64,000 nt of DNA from Clostridium sp. (GTDB lineage: Bacteria; Bacillota; Clostridia; Clostridiales; Clostridiaceae): NCBI GenBank assembly GCA_031292145.1, contig JARLHR010000111.1, positions 1 to 64,000 of the forward strand, given 5' to 3'. Within the stretch, counting starts at the first letter, position 1; each line of letters opens with the position of its first letter. Of the stretch, positions 1 through 8,583 are shown in pieces. The notes under the pieces are model-generated. The model was not told the DNA's origin. It saw nothing but the letters and a program-made list of their open reading frames with translations, and ran no database searches. The position numbers and the translations under genes are program-made.

Positions 1-160
1 GAGCTTGCATCAACATTAGCTTGCTCCCACTTTCAGTGTGACAAGCTAATGTTGAACAAGCCCCCATTAAGTGCTTTTAGCATCGAAATTTTCAAATGCC
101 TGCTACACACAAATGTATTTGATTTCTAGTGTAGATATATACTCAAAATTTAGTATGATT
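1..160. repeat. Palindromic repeat family A, truncated copy
   Basis: This is the inverse complement of the copy at 7370-7555 plus its flank. It has the same nested arms, with CAAGCTAATGTTGA facing its inverse and ACACAAATGTATTTG at the outer edge near 106-120. The window edge cuts off one half. It contains no coding sequence. It is probably a non-autonomous, MITE-like palindrome. Confidence 0.75.
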
Positions 161-165
161 TCATA

Positions 166-432
166 ATGATTCAAGTTATAAGTCCAAATCTTAAATTGGA
201 TATCTATAGATACCCAACGTGTATTCTAGAGTTAGGTGCTCATCAAATAATTGGTAAATGCAACCTAGAAAACATTTCATTATTGAGATTGTTAGAAAGA
301 TTATCAATGAGGAGAGAAGGGCACTTTAAAAAACCAGCATTCTTTAGAGAAGATTTGAACGGAAAGCCAATGTTGTGGCATTATGCTTATCAATACTCAA
401 TTTTAGCTGAAGAATTTTTGAATATTGAGTGA
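166..432 (+). CDS. Hypothetical 88-aa protein
   Basis: This is an open frame of 88 codons with no recognised domain, signal peptide or membrane segment. No convincing ribosome-binding site precedes the ATG, and the frame starts at the very edge of a palindromic repeat. The frame may therefore be a surviving C-terminal piece of a longer gene that the repeat interrupted. Charged and aromatic residues look protein-like (for example GKPMLWHYAYQYS near the end), but I assign no function. Whether it is expressed is doubtful. Confidence 0.35.
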   Translation: MIQVISPNLKLDIYRYPTCILELGAHQIIGKCNLENISLLRLLERLSMRREGHFKKPAFFREDLNGKPMLWHYAYQYSILAEEFLNIE

Positions 433-625
433 AAACCGTAATCTTAAACATATTAAAAATCGGTAGTCAAATTTTAATTTAAAATTAGGCTACCGATTTG
501 TTTGTTAAATAATTAAATAAGTTACTTTTCGATATATATATATTGATAATCGATAAAAACATATTGCTAATTGATAAGTGGTGTGATATATTAATGGTAC
601 CATATTTTACGAGGAGATGTTTTGT

Positions 626-1156
626 ATGACGAAAAATTTAGTTGTATTTAACAAAATATTATTATTTATAAAAAAATATTTCACAGGATTTAATAAGAAA
701 TTATTGATTAGAAAGAAGCATTTAGCAATCAGTGTTAGCAAAGTGTTTTTAAACATTATATTATTTATATTAGGAATGTTATTAGTGATGTTTATATCAA
801 CTATACCATTACATGGAATTAATATGAATATATGTATTTGGATTATATTATGTTCAATATACTTCTTAATAATTTATGATTTGCGTAAAATTGTATATAG
901 TACTAAATCAACACCATTTTGTTTTGATAACGTGAAGAGATTTAGGAGAATTGGATATTACATGGTCTTTATGGCTATCTTAGATGGTATTATTAATTGG
1001 AAAACAAAAAGTAATTTTATATTATTCGGATCAGAATCTGGATCTCTCAAAGGAAGTTTTGTAATGTATATTATATTAGCATGCATAGCTTTAGTTTTAG
1101 CAGAAATATTTGAAAAAGCAGTTGAAATAAAAGATGAAAATGACCTTACTATTTAA
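626..1156 (+). CDS. DUF2975-type membrane protein
   Basis: The 176-residue protein has about four hydrophobic segments, near residues 40-65, 70-90, 110-130 and 145-165, with a basic N-terminus. The layout and the following small XRE regulator match the common DUF2975/YozG-type pair of Firmicutes, whose role is not established. GAGGAG at 611-616 lies directly against the ATG at 617 and about 9 nt before the ATG at 626, so I take 626 as the start. It is followed 11 nt later by the regulator gene, so the two are probably co-transcribed. Confidence 0.7.
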   Translation: MTKNLVVFNKILLFIKKYFTGFNKKLLIRKKHLAISVSKVFLNIILFILGMLLVMFISTIPLHGINMNICIWIILCSIYFLIIYDLRKIVYSTKSTPFCFDNVKRFRRIGYYMVFMAILDGIINWKTKSNFILFGSESGSLKGSFVMYIILACIALVLAEIFEKAVEIKDENDLTI

Positions 1157-1167
1157 AGGAGCATGAT

Positions 1168-1380
1168 ATGGGAATTATTATAAACTTAGATGTAATGATG
1201 GCAAAAAGAAAAATATCACTGTCAGAGCTGGCGGAAAAGGTTGGAATTACAAATGCAAACTTGTCTATATTAAAAAATAATAAAGCAAAGGCTGTACGAT
1301 TTTCTACGCTTGAGGCAATTTGCCGTGAATTACAGTGTCAGCCAGGGGATATATTAGAGTATAGCGAGGATGATGTATAA
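1168..1380 (+). CDS. Small XRE/Cro-type regulator (YozG-like)
   Basis: The 70-aa protein is essentially one helix-turn-helix domain. ISLSELAEKVGITNANLSIL is the HTH, followed by a segment ending in CQPGDILEY that is characteristic of the short YozG/Cro family. AAGGAG at 1157-1162 sets the ATG 5 nt downstream. It sits directly behind the DUF2975 membrane gene. In such pairs the regulator is thought to control its own operon, but no operator was identified here. Confidence 0.85.
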   Translation: MGIIINLDVMMAKRKISLSELAEKVGITNANLSILKNNKAKAVRFSTLEAICRELQCQPGDILEYSEDDV

Positions 1381-1424
1381 ATGCATATTACTTGATTGTG
1401 CCAAAATAAAGCTAATATTATATA

Positions 1425-1838
1425 TTAATAAGCTATAACTTCTACTGGGCTAAATCCTCTAGCAAGTTTTAATTCACCATTTGATACATAGAAAATCTCT
1501 AGAATTGGATCATCCCAAGATTTATAAATGCCCTTAACGATTTTATCTAATTTAGCATAAGCTTGTTCTTTTTCAGATTTATCAGTAATGAATGTAGCTT
1601 TTCCTGTAATTCTAACAGTATGTTTACCAGTTGGTTCCATTGCAGTAACAGCTACATTAGGATTAGCTATCATTTCTTTATATACATCTTTTGTATTATT
1701 AGTAGCAAAGTAAAATTTACCAGCTTCTTCAAAAAGGAATTGCCATCCTCTTCCATCTGGAATTCCTTTTTCATTAATAGTTGAGAAAATTCCCATTGAT
1801 CCATTTGGTAATAATTCTAATATATTTTCTATTGTCAT
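1425..1838 (-). CDS. Pyridoxamine 5'-phosphate oxidase-family FMN-binding protein
   Basis: The 137-aa protein has the split-barrel PPOX fold of the general-stress-protein-26 type: GRGWQFLFEEAGKFYFATNN, then a VAVTAMEPTGKHTVRITGKA strand pair. These small proteins bind FMN, F420 or haem, and their substrates are mostly unknown. True PdxH enzymes are longer (about 200 aa), so vitamin B6 synthesis is unlikely. An AGGAGG on the minus strand (about 1849-1854) precedes the ATG. It is a single-gene unit convergent with the XRE gene. Confidence 0.8.
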   Translation of the reverse strand: MTIENILELLPNGSMGIFSTINEKGIPDGRGWQFLFEEAGKFYFATNNTKDVYKEMIANPNVAVTAMEPTGKHTVRITGKATFITDKSEKEQAYAKLDKIVKGIYKSWDDPILEIFYVSNGELKLARGFSPVEVIAY

Positions 1839-2096
1839 TTGGCATGACCTCCTAAAAGTAATTTGTTCATAAGATTATTATACATATAGATTTATGTGCT
1901 ACAAGTACGCATAATTTTACGAGTTAGTCACATAATTATGACCTTTACTGATTTTACTTGGTTAAGCTAACATCATTATTTTAAAACTTTAGGTAGATTA
2001 TATACTCTTAAAAATTTTAGTTAACCGTCTGCTGTTACTTTAAAGAGCTCTAATAAAGGATTATTTAAGTTAATAGCCTATATAGCAAGAAATTAA

Positions 2097-2131
2097 AAGC
2101 TCCCCTATGTTACTATAGGGAAGCTTTATTA
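2097..2131. terminator. Stem-loop terminator, AAGCTCCCCTATG/CTATAGGGAAGCTT
   Basis: A GC-rich inverted repeat with a short TTA loop is followed by TTATTATTT on the plus strand. It lies at the 3' end of the HxlR reading frame and probably ends transcription of that unit. Confidence 0.6.
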
Positions 2132-2503
2132 TTTGGATTTAACAAACTTAACGTTATGAGTTTTTATATAATCTTTTCCAAAATCAATTAAGACATTCAT
2201 AACCGGTAAAAAATTCTTACCTGTTTAACTTAATGAGTATTCAACTTTTGGTGGAATTTCGTTATATGCTTTTCGATTTATCATATGTGATTTTTCTAAT
2301 TCCTTTAATTGAGATGAAAGAACTCCATGAGATATATTAGGTATTAATTTTTGAAGCTCATTAAATCTAGTCGGCTTTAAACTTAAATAATAAAAAATTA
2401 TAACTTTCCACTTACCTTCAACTATTTTTTGAGCTGTACGTACGGGGCATACTTCTCCATCTTCTGTTTCAATTACTAATTCGTAAGGTTCGTTATTATT
2501 CAT
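2129..2503 (-). pseudogene. HxlR-family regulator with in-frame TAA
   Basis: The first 92 codons encode an HxlR winged helix: CPVRTAQKIVEGKWKVIIFY, then ELQKLIPNISHGVLSSQLKE and PPKVEYSLS. A TAA at 2225-2227 follows. The same frame then continues as TGKNFLPVMNVLIDFGKDYI and so on to a natural TAA at 2129-2131, which is the usual HxlR C-terminal helix. The expected residue at the stop is Glu (GAA), so one G-to-T change explains the break. HxlR proteins dimerise through this helix, so the truncated product is probably inactive. The intact length would be about 124 aa. Confidence 0.8.
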
Positions 2504-2662
2504 TTCTAATCCCCTCCATGATAACTGTAATTATATTTTAATATCATTAAACATAATTTCTAGTATTTGTTTTATTATAATATTACCATTATTTTTTATC
2601 AAGATTATCAAAATAGCTAATATATTGGGGATTAGAAGCAAATTAATTTTAGTGATGCATTA

Positions 2663-2930
2663 AGGGACATTCAAAAAAATAACAAGTCAATCTGCTAGAA
2701 AAGTTCCGTATTGCAGCATAGCTGCTTTTTTCTAATGTGCCCATTTTCCATCAGAGGAAGCTCGACTCGCATACGCTTGCTGAGTAAGCGATTCACACCA
2801 AATCATAGATTTTGGTTCACTGCTTATCAGCAGATTGCCCTAATAGGCCCACTATTAGACCAATCTGCTTCCTTGTCTGATGAAAAATAATCATGGCATT
2901 TTTGACTTGTTATTTTCTTTCATGTCCCTA
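2663..2930. repeat. Palindromic repeat family B, long copy
   Basis: The outer arms are AGGGACATTCAAAAAAATAA and its near complement ending in TTTCATGTCCCT. The inside holds further nested repeats, such as a CAATCTGCT segment at both ends and GATTTTGG near the middle. It fills the gap between the HxlR and DUF1540 genes and has no coding sequence. Confidence 0.7.
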
Positions 2931-2940
2931 AAATAGACAA

Positions 2941-3261
2941 TTATTCTTTAGAATCAAAACTAGAGCATTTTGTTTCAGAATATATTTGAGCGCCATTTCC
3001 TGATACATAGATAGAACTTAAATCACAGAATCTATTATCATTATGAGTACAGCTTTCAACGTTACAGGTGAGTGAATCACAATGTCCTTGAGAATTTGTA
3101 TTATTAGTTAAACTGCCATAGGATGATTCATGCAAAAATGATCCACAGCAAGTGCCACGTGCACTACTTGCAGAAATTCCTCCAATATCAACTCTGTTGG
3201 AATAACAAATTCCAGTTTTATTATGTGAACAATTCGATACGTTACAATTAATTCTTTGCAT
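2941..3261 (-). CDS. DUF1540 tandem-domain protein
   Basis: The 106-aa protein contains two copies of the DUF1540 motif, C-x4-C-x-HN-x4-C followed by a hydrophobic strand and T-x-C-xSF (CNVSNCSHNKTGIC and CNVESCTHNDNRFC). The regularly spaced Cys and His suggest metal binding. DUF1540 proteins are common in clostridia and often sporulation-linked, with unknown function. A GTG at 3270 lies too close to GGAG; the ATG at 3261 is about 10 nt from it, so I use 3261. It is downstream of reverse rubrerythrin on the same strand. Confidence 0.85.
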   Translation of the reverse strand: MQRINCNVSNCSHNKTGICYSNRVDIGGISASSARGTCCGSFLHESSYGSLTNNTNSQGHCDSLTCNVESCTHNDNRFCDLSSIYVSGNGAQIYSETKCSSFDSKE

Positions 3262-3304
3262 AAAAAACACACTCCTTTAATATAAGCATAATTTTGTTGT
3301 AATA

Positions 3305-3850
3305 TTATTTGCTGAAGTATCTATCAAGTAAGCCTTTAAATGCTCTACCATGTCTAGCTTCATCTTTACACATTTCATGTACTGTATCATGTATAGCATC
3401 TAAATTCTCTTGCTTAGCTAACGTAGCTAGTTTCTTTTTACCTTCACAAGCGCCATATTCTGCTTCAACTCTGGCACTCAAATTTGACTTAGTATCAGCA
3501 ACTACAACTTCACCTAAGATTTCAGCAAATTTGGCTGCATGTTCTGCTTCTTCAAAGGCAATTCTCTTATATGCTTCACCAACTTCGGGATAGCCTTCAC
3601 GGTCAGCTTGACGTGACATGGCTAAATACATTCCAACTTCAGTACATTCACCCATAAAATTAGCTCTTAAACCCTCTAATAATTCATCGTTAAGACCATT
3701 TGCAATTCCAATTCTATGTTCATCAGCAAAATTTAATGCATCTGTCAGTTCTTTGAATTTATCAGCACCTGCTTTGCAAATAGGACAAATTTCTGGTGGG
3801 GTATCACCTTCATGGATATAGCCACAAATAGTACAAATAAATTTCTTCAT
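3305..3850 (-). CDS. Reverse rubrerythrin (H2O2/O2 reductase)
   Basis: The 181-aa protein has the reversed domain order. An N-terminal rubredoxin-type Fe(Cys)4 site comes first (CTICG at residues 6-10 and CPICKAG near 22), then a ferritin-like di-iron domain with E..EH pairs ([43 protein letters not shown]). In clostridia this family reduces H2O2 and O2 using NADH via rubredoxin reductase and is strongly induced by air. It is cytoplasmic and appears to be a single gene. The RBS (GGAGG on the minus strand) precedes the ATG at 3850. Confidence 0.9.
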   Translation of the reverse strand: MKKFICTICGYIHEGDTPPEICPICKAGADKFKELTDALNFADEHRIGIANGLNDELLEGLRANFMGECTEVGMYLAMSRQADREGYPEVGEAYKRIAFEEAEHAAKFAEILGEVVVADTKSNLSARVEAEYGACEGKKKLATLAKQENLDAIHDTVHEMCKDEARHGRAFKGLLDRYFSK

Positions 3851-3884
3851 TTAAAATTCCTCCATAAACTATTATAGTATTTTT

Positions 3885-3943
3885 AGGCACATGAAAGAAA
3901 ATAATAGACAAGTATACTGGTTTATTATTTTTTGATTGTTCCT
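3885..3943. repeat. Palindromic repeat family B, short copy
   Basis: AGGCACATGAAAGAAAATAA faces its complement ending in GTTCCT, with ATAGAC and GGTTTAT inside. It lies upstream of the HAD gene and may fold as a hairpin in RNA. Confidence 0.65.
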
Positions 3944-4124
3944 TGGATATCATATGACCTTAAGAAATAGTATTAACATTTATAATTAAATTTATTAATA
4001 ATATGATTTTATATTTTTATACATTAAGATATAAGTTAATATTACATTTTACACATATATATTCTAAATATGTTATAATTTATTGAGATAATGTAGAACT
4101 GTAAATAAGGGGAGGAATTTTTAA

Positions 4125-4778
4125 TTGGATAATAATTTTGAATACATATTATTTGACTTAGATGGGACGCTTACTGATTCAGGGGAAGGAATAACTAAAT
4201 CTGTTCAGTATGCGTTAAAATCTTTTGGAATTATAGTAGATGATATTAAGGAGCTAAATAAATTTGTAGGTCCACCATTAAGAGATTCTTTTAAGATGTT
4301 TTATAATTTAAGTGATGAACAAGCAGAACTTGGTATAAAAAGATATAGAGAATATTATGCAGATAAAGGCATTTATGAAAATAGTCTATATGATGGCATA
4401 GTAGAACTTTTAGAGACACTTAAAAAATATAATAAGAAAATTGTACTTGCTACATCAAAGCCAGAAGTGTATGCAAAACAAATTCTAAAATATTTTAATA
4501 TAGATAAATATTTTTCTTTTGTAGCTGGAGCTGATTTTGAAGAGACGAGAGTAAAAAAAGGTGACGTGATAAAGTATGCCTTAGAAGAAGCAAAGATTTC
4601 AGATTTATCAAAAGCTGTCATGGTTGGGGATCGAGAACATGATATTATAGGCGCAAAAGAAAATAACATCAAATCAATTGGAGTTCTTTATGGATTTGGA
4701 GATGTAATAGAGTTAACACAGGCTAGAGCAGATTATATAGCAAAGAATACTAGTGAATTATTAAATATTCTCCTTTGA
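4125..4778 (+). CDS. HAD-superfamily phosphatase (phosphoglycolate phosphatase-like)
   Basis: The 217-aa protein carries all HAD motifs: DLDGTLTDS (nucleophile and acid Asp, residues 11-19), a helical cap from about 20 to 85, motif II ATSKP near residue 110, Lys in KKGDVI, and motif IV MVGDREHDIIGA. This is the Gph/PpaX-type subfamily, acting on small phosphorylated metabolites; the substrate is not determinable. The start is TTG at 4125, about 8 nt after GGGGAGG. It is probably monocistronic. Confidence 0.85.
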   Translation: MDNNFEYILFDLDGTLTDSGEGITKSVQYALKSFGIIVDDIKELNKFVGPPLRDSFKMFYNLSDEQAELGIKRYREYYADKGIYENSLYDGIVELLETLKKYNKKIVLATSKPEVYAKQILKYFNIDKYFSFVAGADFEETRVKKGDVIKYALEEAKISDLSKAVMVGDREHDIIGAKENNIKSIGVLYGFGDVIELTQARADYIAKNTSELLNILL

Positions 4779-4895
4779 GTTTAAAGGCATAAAAAGGACA
4801 AATAATTTATGGATTTATTTGCAAATAGATAGAATAAATTGTAATATAATTATAGTTAGAAAGTAATTTAAATTAATATAGGGGGAAGATTTTAG

Positions 4896-5318
4896 ATGAT
4901 AAAAAAATTAACATTATCGTTATTGCTAGTTGTATCTGTATTTGGAGGGATTTCTTCAGGAGCATCAGCAAAATGGAAAACAGATAAAAATAATAATGTT
5001 AGCTGGGAAGAAAATGGAGTAAAATCAAAGGGATGGAAGCTAATTGAAGGACAATGGTATAATTTTGGAGATAATGGAGTAATGACTAAGGGCTGGAAGC
5101 AAGATGGCGGTAACTGGTATTATTTCTGGTCAAATGGAACTATGGCAAGTAGTACTTGGTTAACTAATGGAGGATTCTGGTATTACTTTGATGCAAGTGG
5201 TAAACTAGTTTATGATTCTGCTATTGTTCAAAATAGAAAATATAACATAACACCTGCATTTATAATATCAGAAGATTTAAATAATGCATCACAAACAAAT
5301 TCAGATACAAAAAAATAA
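4896..5318 (+). CDS. Secreted cell-wall-binding repeat protein
   Basis: This 140-aa protein has an N-terminal signal peptide (KKLTLSLLLVVSVFGG, cleavage after ASA). It then has about four CW_binding_1 repeats of the form GW-x-W-YYF/NGxMxxGW (for example GWKQDGGNWYYFWSNGTMAS). These repeats bind choline-like or other wall polymers. No catalytic domain is attached, so it is probably a surface accessory protein. A similar gene lies at 8584. GGGGGAAG precedes the ATG. A family B repeat begins 20 nt after its stop and may act as its terminator. Confidence 0.85.
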   Translation: MIKKLTLSLLLVVSVFGGISSGASAKWKTDKNNNVSWEENGVKSKGWKLIEGQWYNFGDNGVMTKGWKQDGGNWYYFWSNGTMASSTWLTNGGFWYYFDASGKLVYDSAIVQNRKYNITPAFIISEDLNNASQTNSDTKK

Positions 5319-5337
5319 TAAATTAATATGAAATATA

Positions 5338-5497
5338 AGGCACATGAAAGAAAATAATAGACCAAAGATGTGACGTATATTTCGTGTCAGACAATGAAGT
5401 GAATTGCGCTCATAGCAGGCCTATTAGCTCAATTTGCAGACGCAGTATGATGCGAAATAGACGAACATACTGGTCTATTATTTTTTTGAATGTGCCT
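5338..5497. repeat. Palindromic repeat family B, long copy
   Basis: The outer arms are AGGCACATGAAAGAAAATAA and TTATTTTTTTGAATGTGCCT. The inner arms are ATAGACC and GGTCTAT, with a variable middle containing GTCAGACAATGAAG. The middle resembles the copies at 2663 and 55199. Confidence 0.75.
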
Positions 5498-5626
5498 AAA
5501 TAAACATTGGTATTTGTTTTATAAAAATATCAATGTTTATTTTATATACAGTTTACTTAATAAAATAATAGTAGCTTGAAGTTTTCATCAAATTCAATTA
5601 AAATGATGTTAGTAAGAGGGAAAAAC

Positions 5627-5674
5627 ATGAGAAAAGCAAGGCTGTTGTTATATATTGTTAAAACGGCTTTTTAG
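5627..5674 (+). CDS. Possible 15-aa leader peptide upstream of alarmone synthetase
   Basis: A short frame MRKARLLLYIVKTAF with a modest AGAGGG site about 6 nt upstream ends 15 nt before the next start. Its stop sits beside the RBS of the alarmone synthetase gene, so translation of the short frame could influence initiation downstream. This is an inference from position only; the frame may be chance. Confidence 0.25.
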   Translation: MRKARLLLYIVKTAF

Positions 5675-5689
5675 GTTAAGGAGGACAAG

Positions 5690-6376
5690 ATGTTTATGGG
5701 GCAGTTAAAAGGAAAAGATAATTTATTTAATGATGGTGATGAAATGAATATATCACCGGACGTGGTTGAAGAAAGAATAGAAGAAATGAATGAAACTCTG
5801 CTTATTTATCGCTCTGCTATAAAAGAAGTTAAAACTAAATTAGATATTTTAGATGATGAGCTAAAAATTAAGAGAAAAAGAAATCCAATAGAATATATGA
5901 AATCTAGAGTTAAAACGCCAAGCAGCATTATGGACAAGCTTAGGCGTAAAGGTTTAGAGATGAGCATTGAATCTGCAAAAAAGAATCTCAATGACATTGC
6001 AGGGATAAGAGTAATTTGTTCTTTTGTCGGAGATATATATGATATTGCAAAAATGCTTATAAGACAAGATGATATCACATTGATTGAAGAAAAAGATTAT
6101 ATAAGTAATCCTAAGCCTAATGGATATAGAAGTCTTCATTTAGTTGTAGAAGTTCCTATATTTTTTTCGGACTGTGCAGAATTAGTTAGAGTAGAGGTTC
6201 AAATACGAACAATAGCCATGGATTTTTGGGCAAGCCTTGAACATAAATTATATTATAAAACATCAGGAGAAAGTCCAGTACATATTACACAAGATTTAAA
6301 AGAATGTGCAGAGCTTATAGCATCCACAGATATGAGGATGCAGGACATACAAAGGGAAGTTGAAAAATTAAGATAA
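5690..6376 (+). CDS. Small alarmone synthetase, RelQ/YjbM-type
   Basis: This 228-aa protein has the RelA/SpoT synthetase domain only and no hydrolase or TGS/ACT domains. Visible motifs are RVKTPSSIMDKLRRKG (73-88), NDIAGIRVIC (101-110), NPKPNGYRSLHLVV (140-153) and EVQIRTIAMDFWASLEHKLY (169-188). It makes (p)ppGpp from ATP plus GDP/GTP. Its length fits RelQ-like enzymes (about 210-230 aa), which have a C-terminal helix for tetramer assembly. AAGGAGG at 5678-5684 sets the ATG at 5690. The stop overlaps a short palindrome that could terminate the transcript. Confidence 0.9.
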   Translation: MFMGQLKGKDNLFNDGDEMNISPDVVEERIEEMNETLLIYRSAIKEVKTKLDILDDELKIKRKRNPIEYMKSRVKTPSSIMDKLRRKGLEMSIESAKKNLNDIAGIRVICSFVGDIYDIAKMLIRQDDITLIEEKDYISNPKPNGYRSLHLVVEVPIFFSDCAELVRVEVQIRTIAMDFWASLEHKLYYKTSGESPVHITQDLKECAELIASTDMRMQDIQREVEKLR

Positions 6377-6412
6377 GGGATCTTCAAAAATGTTATTTTC
6401 TTTCAGATCCCT
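6376..6412. repeat. Short palindrome of the family B type (GGGATC variant)
   Basis: AGGGATCTTCAAAA faces TTTTCTTTCAGATCCCT. The same variant is at 48568-48610. It begins on the stop codon of the alarmone synthetase gene. Confidence 0.6.
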
Positions 6413-6429
6413 AATTGGAGGTGTTAAAA

Positions 6430-7005
6430 ATGATTAAGGAGCTTATATCAAAAAACAGATCATACAGAAGGTTTTATCAAGAAAAATCCGTTGAAATGAG
6501 CACTTTGAGAGAATTAGTGGATTTGGCTAGGTTATCACCTTCAGGTGCTAATAAACAAACCTTAAGGTATATTTTATCAAATACTGAAGAACTAAATAAT
6601 AAAATAGGCCAATGTATATTTTGGGCAGGGTATTATAAAGATTGGGATGGTCCAGAAGAAGGAGAGAAGCCAAGTGCTTATATGGTAATAGTTAAAGATA
6701 CTACTTTTGGAAGTGGTATACCTCAAGACGATGGTATAGCAGTTCAAAGTATTTTACTTGGAGTAGTTGAAAAAGGCCTTGGGGGATGTATTATAGGTAA
6801 TATAGATAGAAATAAATTAAGAGAAAAATTTAATTTGGATGAAAAATATGAAATAGCTTTGGTAGTAGCATTAGGATATCCAAAGGAAGAAGTAGTTGTT
6901 GAAACTATAAATGAATCTGGAGACATAAAGTATTGGAGAGATGAAAATCAAGTTCACCATGTGCCAAAAAGAACTCTAGAAGAGCTGATTATCAAAGAAA
7001 ATTAA
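6430..7005 (+). CDS. Nitroreductase-family FMN oxidoreductase
   Basis: The 191-aa protein matches the nitroreductase fold. It begins with NRSYRRFYQEKSVEMSTLRE, where the Arg residues contact FMN phosphate, followed by ARLSPSGANKQTLRY, GIPQDDGIAVQSILLGVVEKG and GCIIGNIDR. It reduces nitro compounds, quinones or related substrates with NAD(P)H; the natural substrate is unknown. GGAGGTG at 6417-6423 points to the ATG at 6430 rather than an upstream TTG at 6415. Confidence 0.85.
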   Translation: MIKELISKNRSYRRFYQEKSVEMSTLRELVDLARLSPSGANKQTLRYILSNTEELNNKIGQCIFWAGYYKDWDGPEEGEKPSAYMVIVKDTTFGSGIPQDDGIAVQSILLGVVEKGLGGCIIGNIDRNKLREKFNLDEKYEIALVVALGYPKEEVVVETINESGDIKYWRDENQVHHVPKRTLEELIIKEN

Positions 7006-7024
7006 ATTTGAATCGTAATCAACC

Positions 7025-7210
7025 GAAATAAGTAACATATTGTGTTCCGGTTTCTATGAATTTTTATGGATGATTCTAGGACCAAAAGTTGTACCCAAAA
7101 TGCTTGCCTCAAAGACAAGCTTTGAACAAGCATTTTGGAACAACTTTTAGTCAAGAATCATTACCATCAAAATTCCAATGAAACACTCCACACAATATGT
7201 TACTTATTTC
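7025..7210. repeat. Palindromic repeat family A, variant arms
   Basis: This is a perfect terminal inverted repeat, GAAATAAGTAACATATTGTG against CACAATATGTTACTTATTTC. Inside it are AAAAGTTGT/ACAACTTTT and AAAATGCTTG/CAAGCATTTT arms. It has the same architecture as the copy at 7370 but different arm sequences. Confidence 0.75.
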
Positions 7211-7369
7211 TAGTGTAGTTGTTCGCTTGAAATGTATGGAATTTCGGTGGGATACCACATAAGTCTAAGTTCACATTTTGATATCCAAATAGATATCCAA
7301 TTTACGATTTAGACTTATAATTTGAATTATTATGAAATTATACTAAAATTTGAGTATATATCTACACTA

Positions 7370-7555
7370 GAAATCAAATACATTTGTGTGTAGCAGGCAT
7401 TTGAAAATCTCGATGCTAAAAGCACTTAATGGGAGCTTGTTCAACATTAGCTTGTCACACTGAAAGTAGGAGCAAGCTAATGTTGATGCAAGCTCCCATT
7501 TAGTGCTTTCAGCGAAATTTTCATAGTCTTGCGTAACACAAATGTATTTGATTTC
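7370..7555. repeat. Palindromic repeat family A, complete copy
   Basis: The terminal arms are GAAATCAAATACATTTGTGT and ACACAAATGTATTTGATTTC. The inner arms are AAGCACTTAATGGGAGCTTG and CAAGCTCCCATTTAGTGCTT, then ACATTAGCTTG/CAAGCTAATGT around the centre. It is followed by CGGTAGATT...CATAAGTCTAG, a flank shared by the other copies. Confidence 0.85.
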
Positions 7556-7687
7556 GGTAGATTATCGCATAAGTCTAGAATATGCGTTTGTTATCTATAT
7601 TATTTTCTTTGATTTTTTTGTTTCATAATAAAAATAAATTTTGAACATACTATACTTGTGACTTTATAATAAAGGAGACGAGTATGT

Positions 7688-7891
7688 ATGGAAAGAGAAC
7701 ATTATATTGTTGATGGATTAGCAAATGAAAATATGAAAACGCAAATTAAAAATGCATTAGAAAAGATTGAGGGCGTAAACCAGGTTTGTGTAGATCTTGC
7801 ACGCGGAAGTGTTGAGGTAGTATATAATACTCCAGCTACTCAAGAAGAAATTAAAAGCTGTATAGAAAACACAGGACATAGCGTTCAGTAA
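7688..7891 (+). CDS. HMA-fold protein lacking the CxxC metal site
   Basis: The 67-residue protein has the beta-alpha-beta-beta-alpha-beta pattern of CopZ/HMA domains: YIVDGLANENMKTQIKNALE, then VNQVCVDLARGSVEVVYNTP and EEIKSCIENTGHSV. The position that holds GMxCxxC in copper chaperones reads GLANENM, so both metal-binding Cys are missing. Copper binding in the usual way is therefore not expected. GGAG at 7674-7677 precedes two ATGs; only 7688 gives this frame. A strong bidirectional terminator follows. Confidence 0.75.
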   Translation: MEREHYIVDGLANENMKTQIKNALEKIEGVNQVCVDLARGSVEVVYNTPATQEEIKSCIENTGHSVQ

Positions 7892-7957
7892 AAATACTGC
7901 AATTATTAAAGAGGAAGATTACTTTATTCTTCCTCTTTAATAATTGCAGTATTTTTT
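7889..7957. terminator. Bidirectional intrinsic terminator
   Basis: A long, nearly perfect stem starts at AAAAATACTGCAATTATTAA and GAGGAAGA and meets its complement (TCTTCCTC...CAGTATTTTT). It ends in a T tract on both strands, separating the convergent HMA-like and YjbQ genes. Confidence 0.9.
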
Positions 7958-7960
7958 ATA

Positions 7961-8368
7961 TTATCCTTCTAATATTTTTACATAGAAAGTTCTATCTCTT
8001 GGTCCATCAAATTCACAGAAATATATATTTTGCCACCTACCTAAAATTAAATTCCCATTATTTAAAATAAGACTTTGTGAAGCACCAATTGTAGAAGATT
8101 TTAAATGAGCATGAGAATTTCCTTCAAAATGTTTATAATTATCATCGCTAGATGGATAAACCTTTTCAAAACCATAGATTAAATCATGAACTACATCAGG
8201 ATCAGCATTTTCATTTATAGTGATTCCAGCAGTAGTATGAGGGCAATAAACCACTACAATACCATTTGTAATATCACTATTTTTAATATCTTCCTTTACA
8301 TGAGAAGTGATATCGACCATAGCTTGTCTGGGATTGATCTCAATAGAATGTTTAAATAAATTAGACAT
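7961..8368 (-). CDS. YjbQ/UPF0047-family protein
   Basis: The 135-aa protein shows the family signature CPHTTAGITINENADPDVVH (residues about 43-62), then HAHLKSSTIGASQSL and LGRWQNIYFCEFDGPRDRTF. Members bind a divalent metal through conserved His and have weak thiamine-phosphate synthase activity in E. coli; the physiological role is unclear. It is full length for the family and a single gene. GGAGG on the minus strand precedes the ATG. Confidence 0.88.
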   Translation of the reverse strand: MSNLFKHSIEINPRQAMVDITSHVKEDIKNSDITNGIVVVYCPHTTAGITINENADPDVVHDLIYGFEKVYPSSDDNYKHFEGNSHAHLKSSTIGASQSLILNNGNLILGRWQNIYFCEFDGPRDRTFYVKILEG

Positions 8369-8583
8369 AAAAAGCCTCCTTAATAATATTGTAATTATAA
8401 TAAATATTATATCAGTTACAATAACATATTATAATAGTTTTCAAAAAAGTAATATGAAGTTTTTTTATGAAGTTAGGCACATAAAATATTAGGTTTCCTG
8501 ACAATTGAGTAATTCTATTTTACACATTATGTTAATAAAAATATTATGAAGGAAAAAATCTATATCTTTGAGGGGATGAGAAG

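Noticed and set aside
2225-2227. Programmed stop-codon readthrough in the HxlR gene
   Set aside because: The neighbouring bases do not suggest readthrough, and HxlR genes are not known to use it; a simple nonsense change is more likely.
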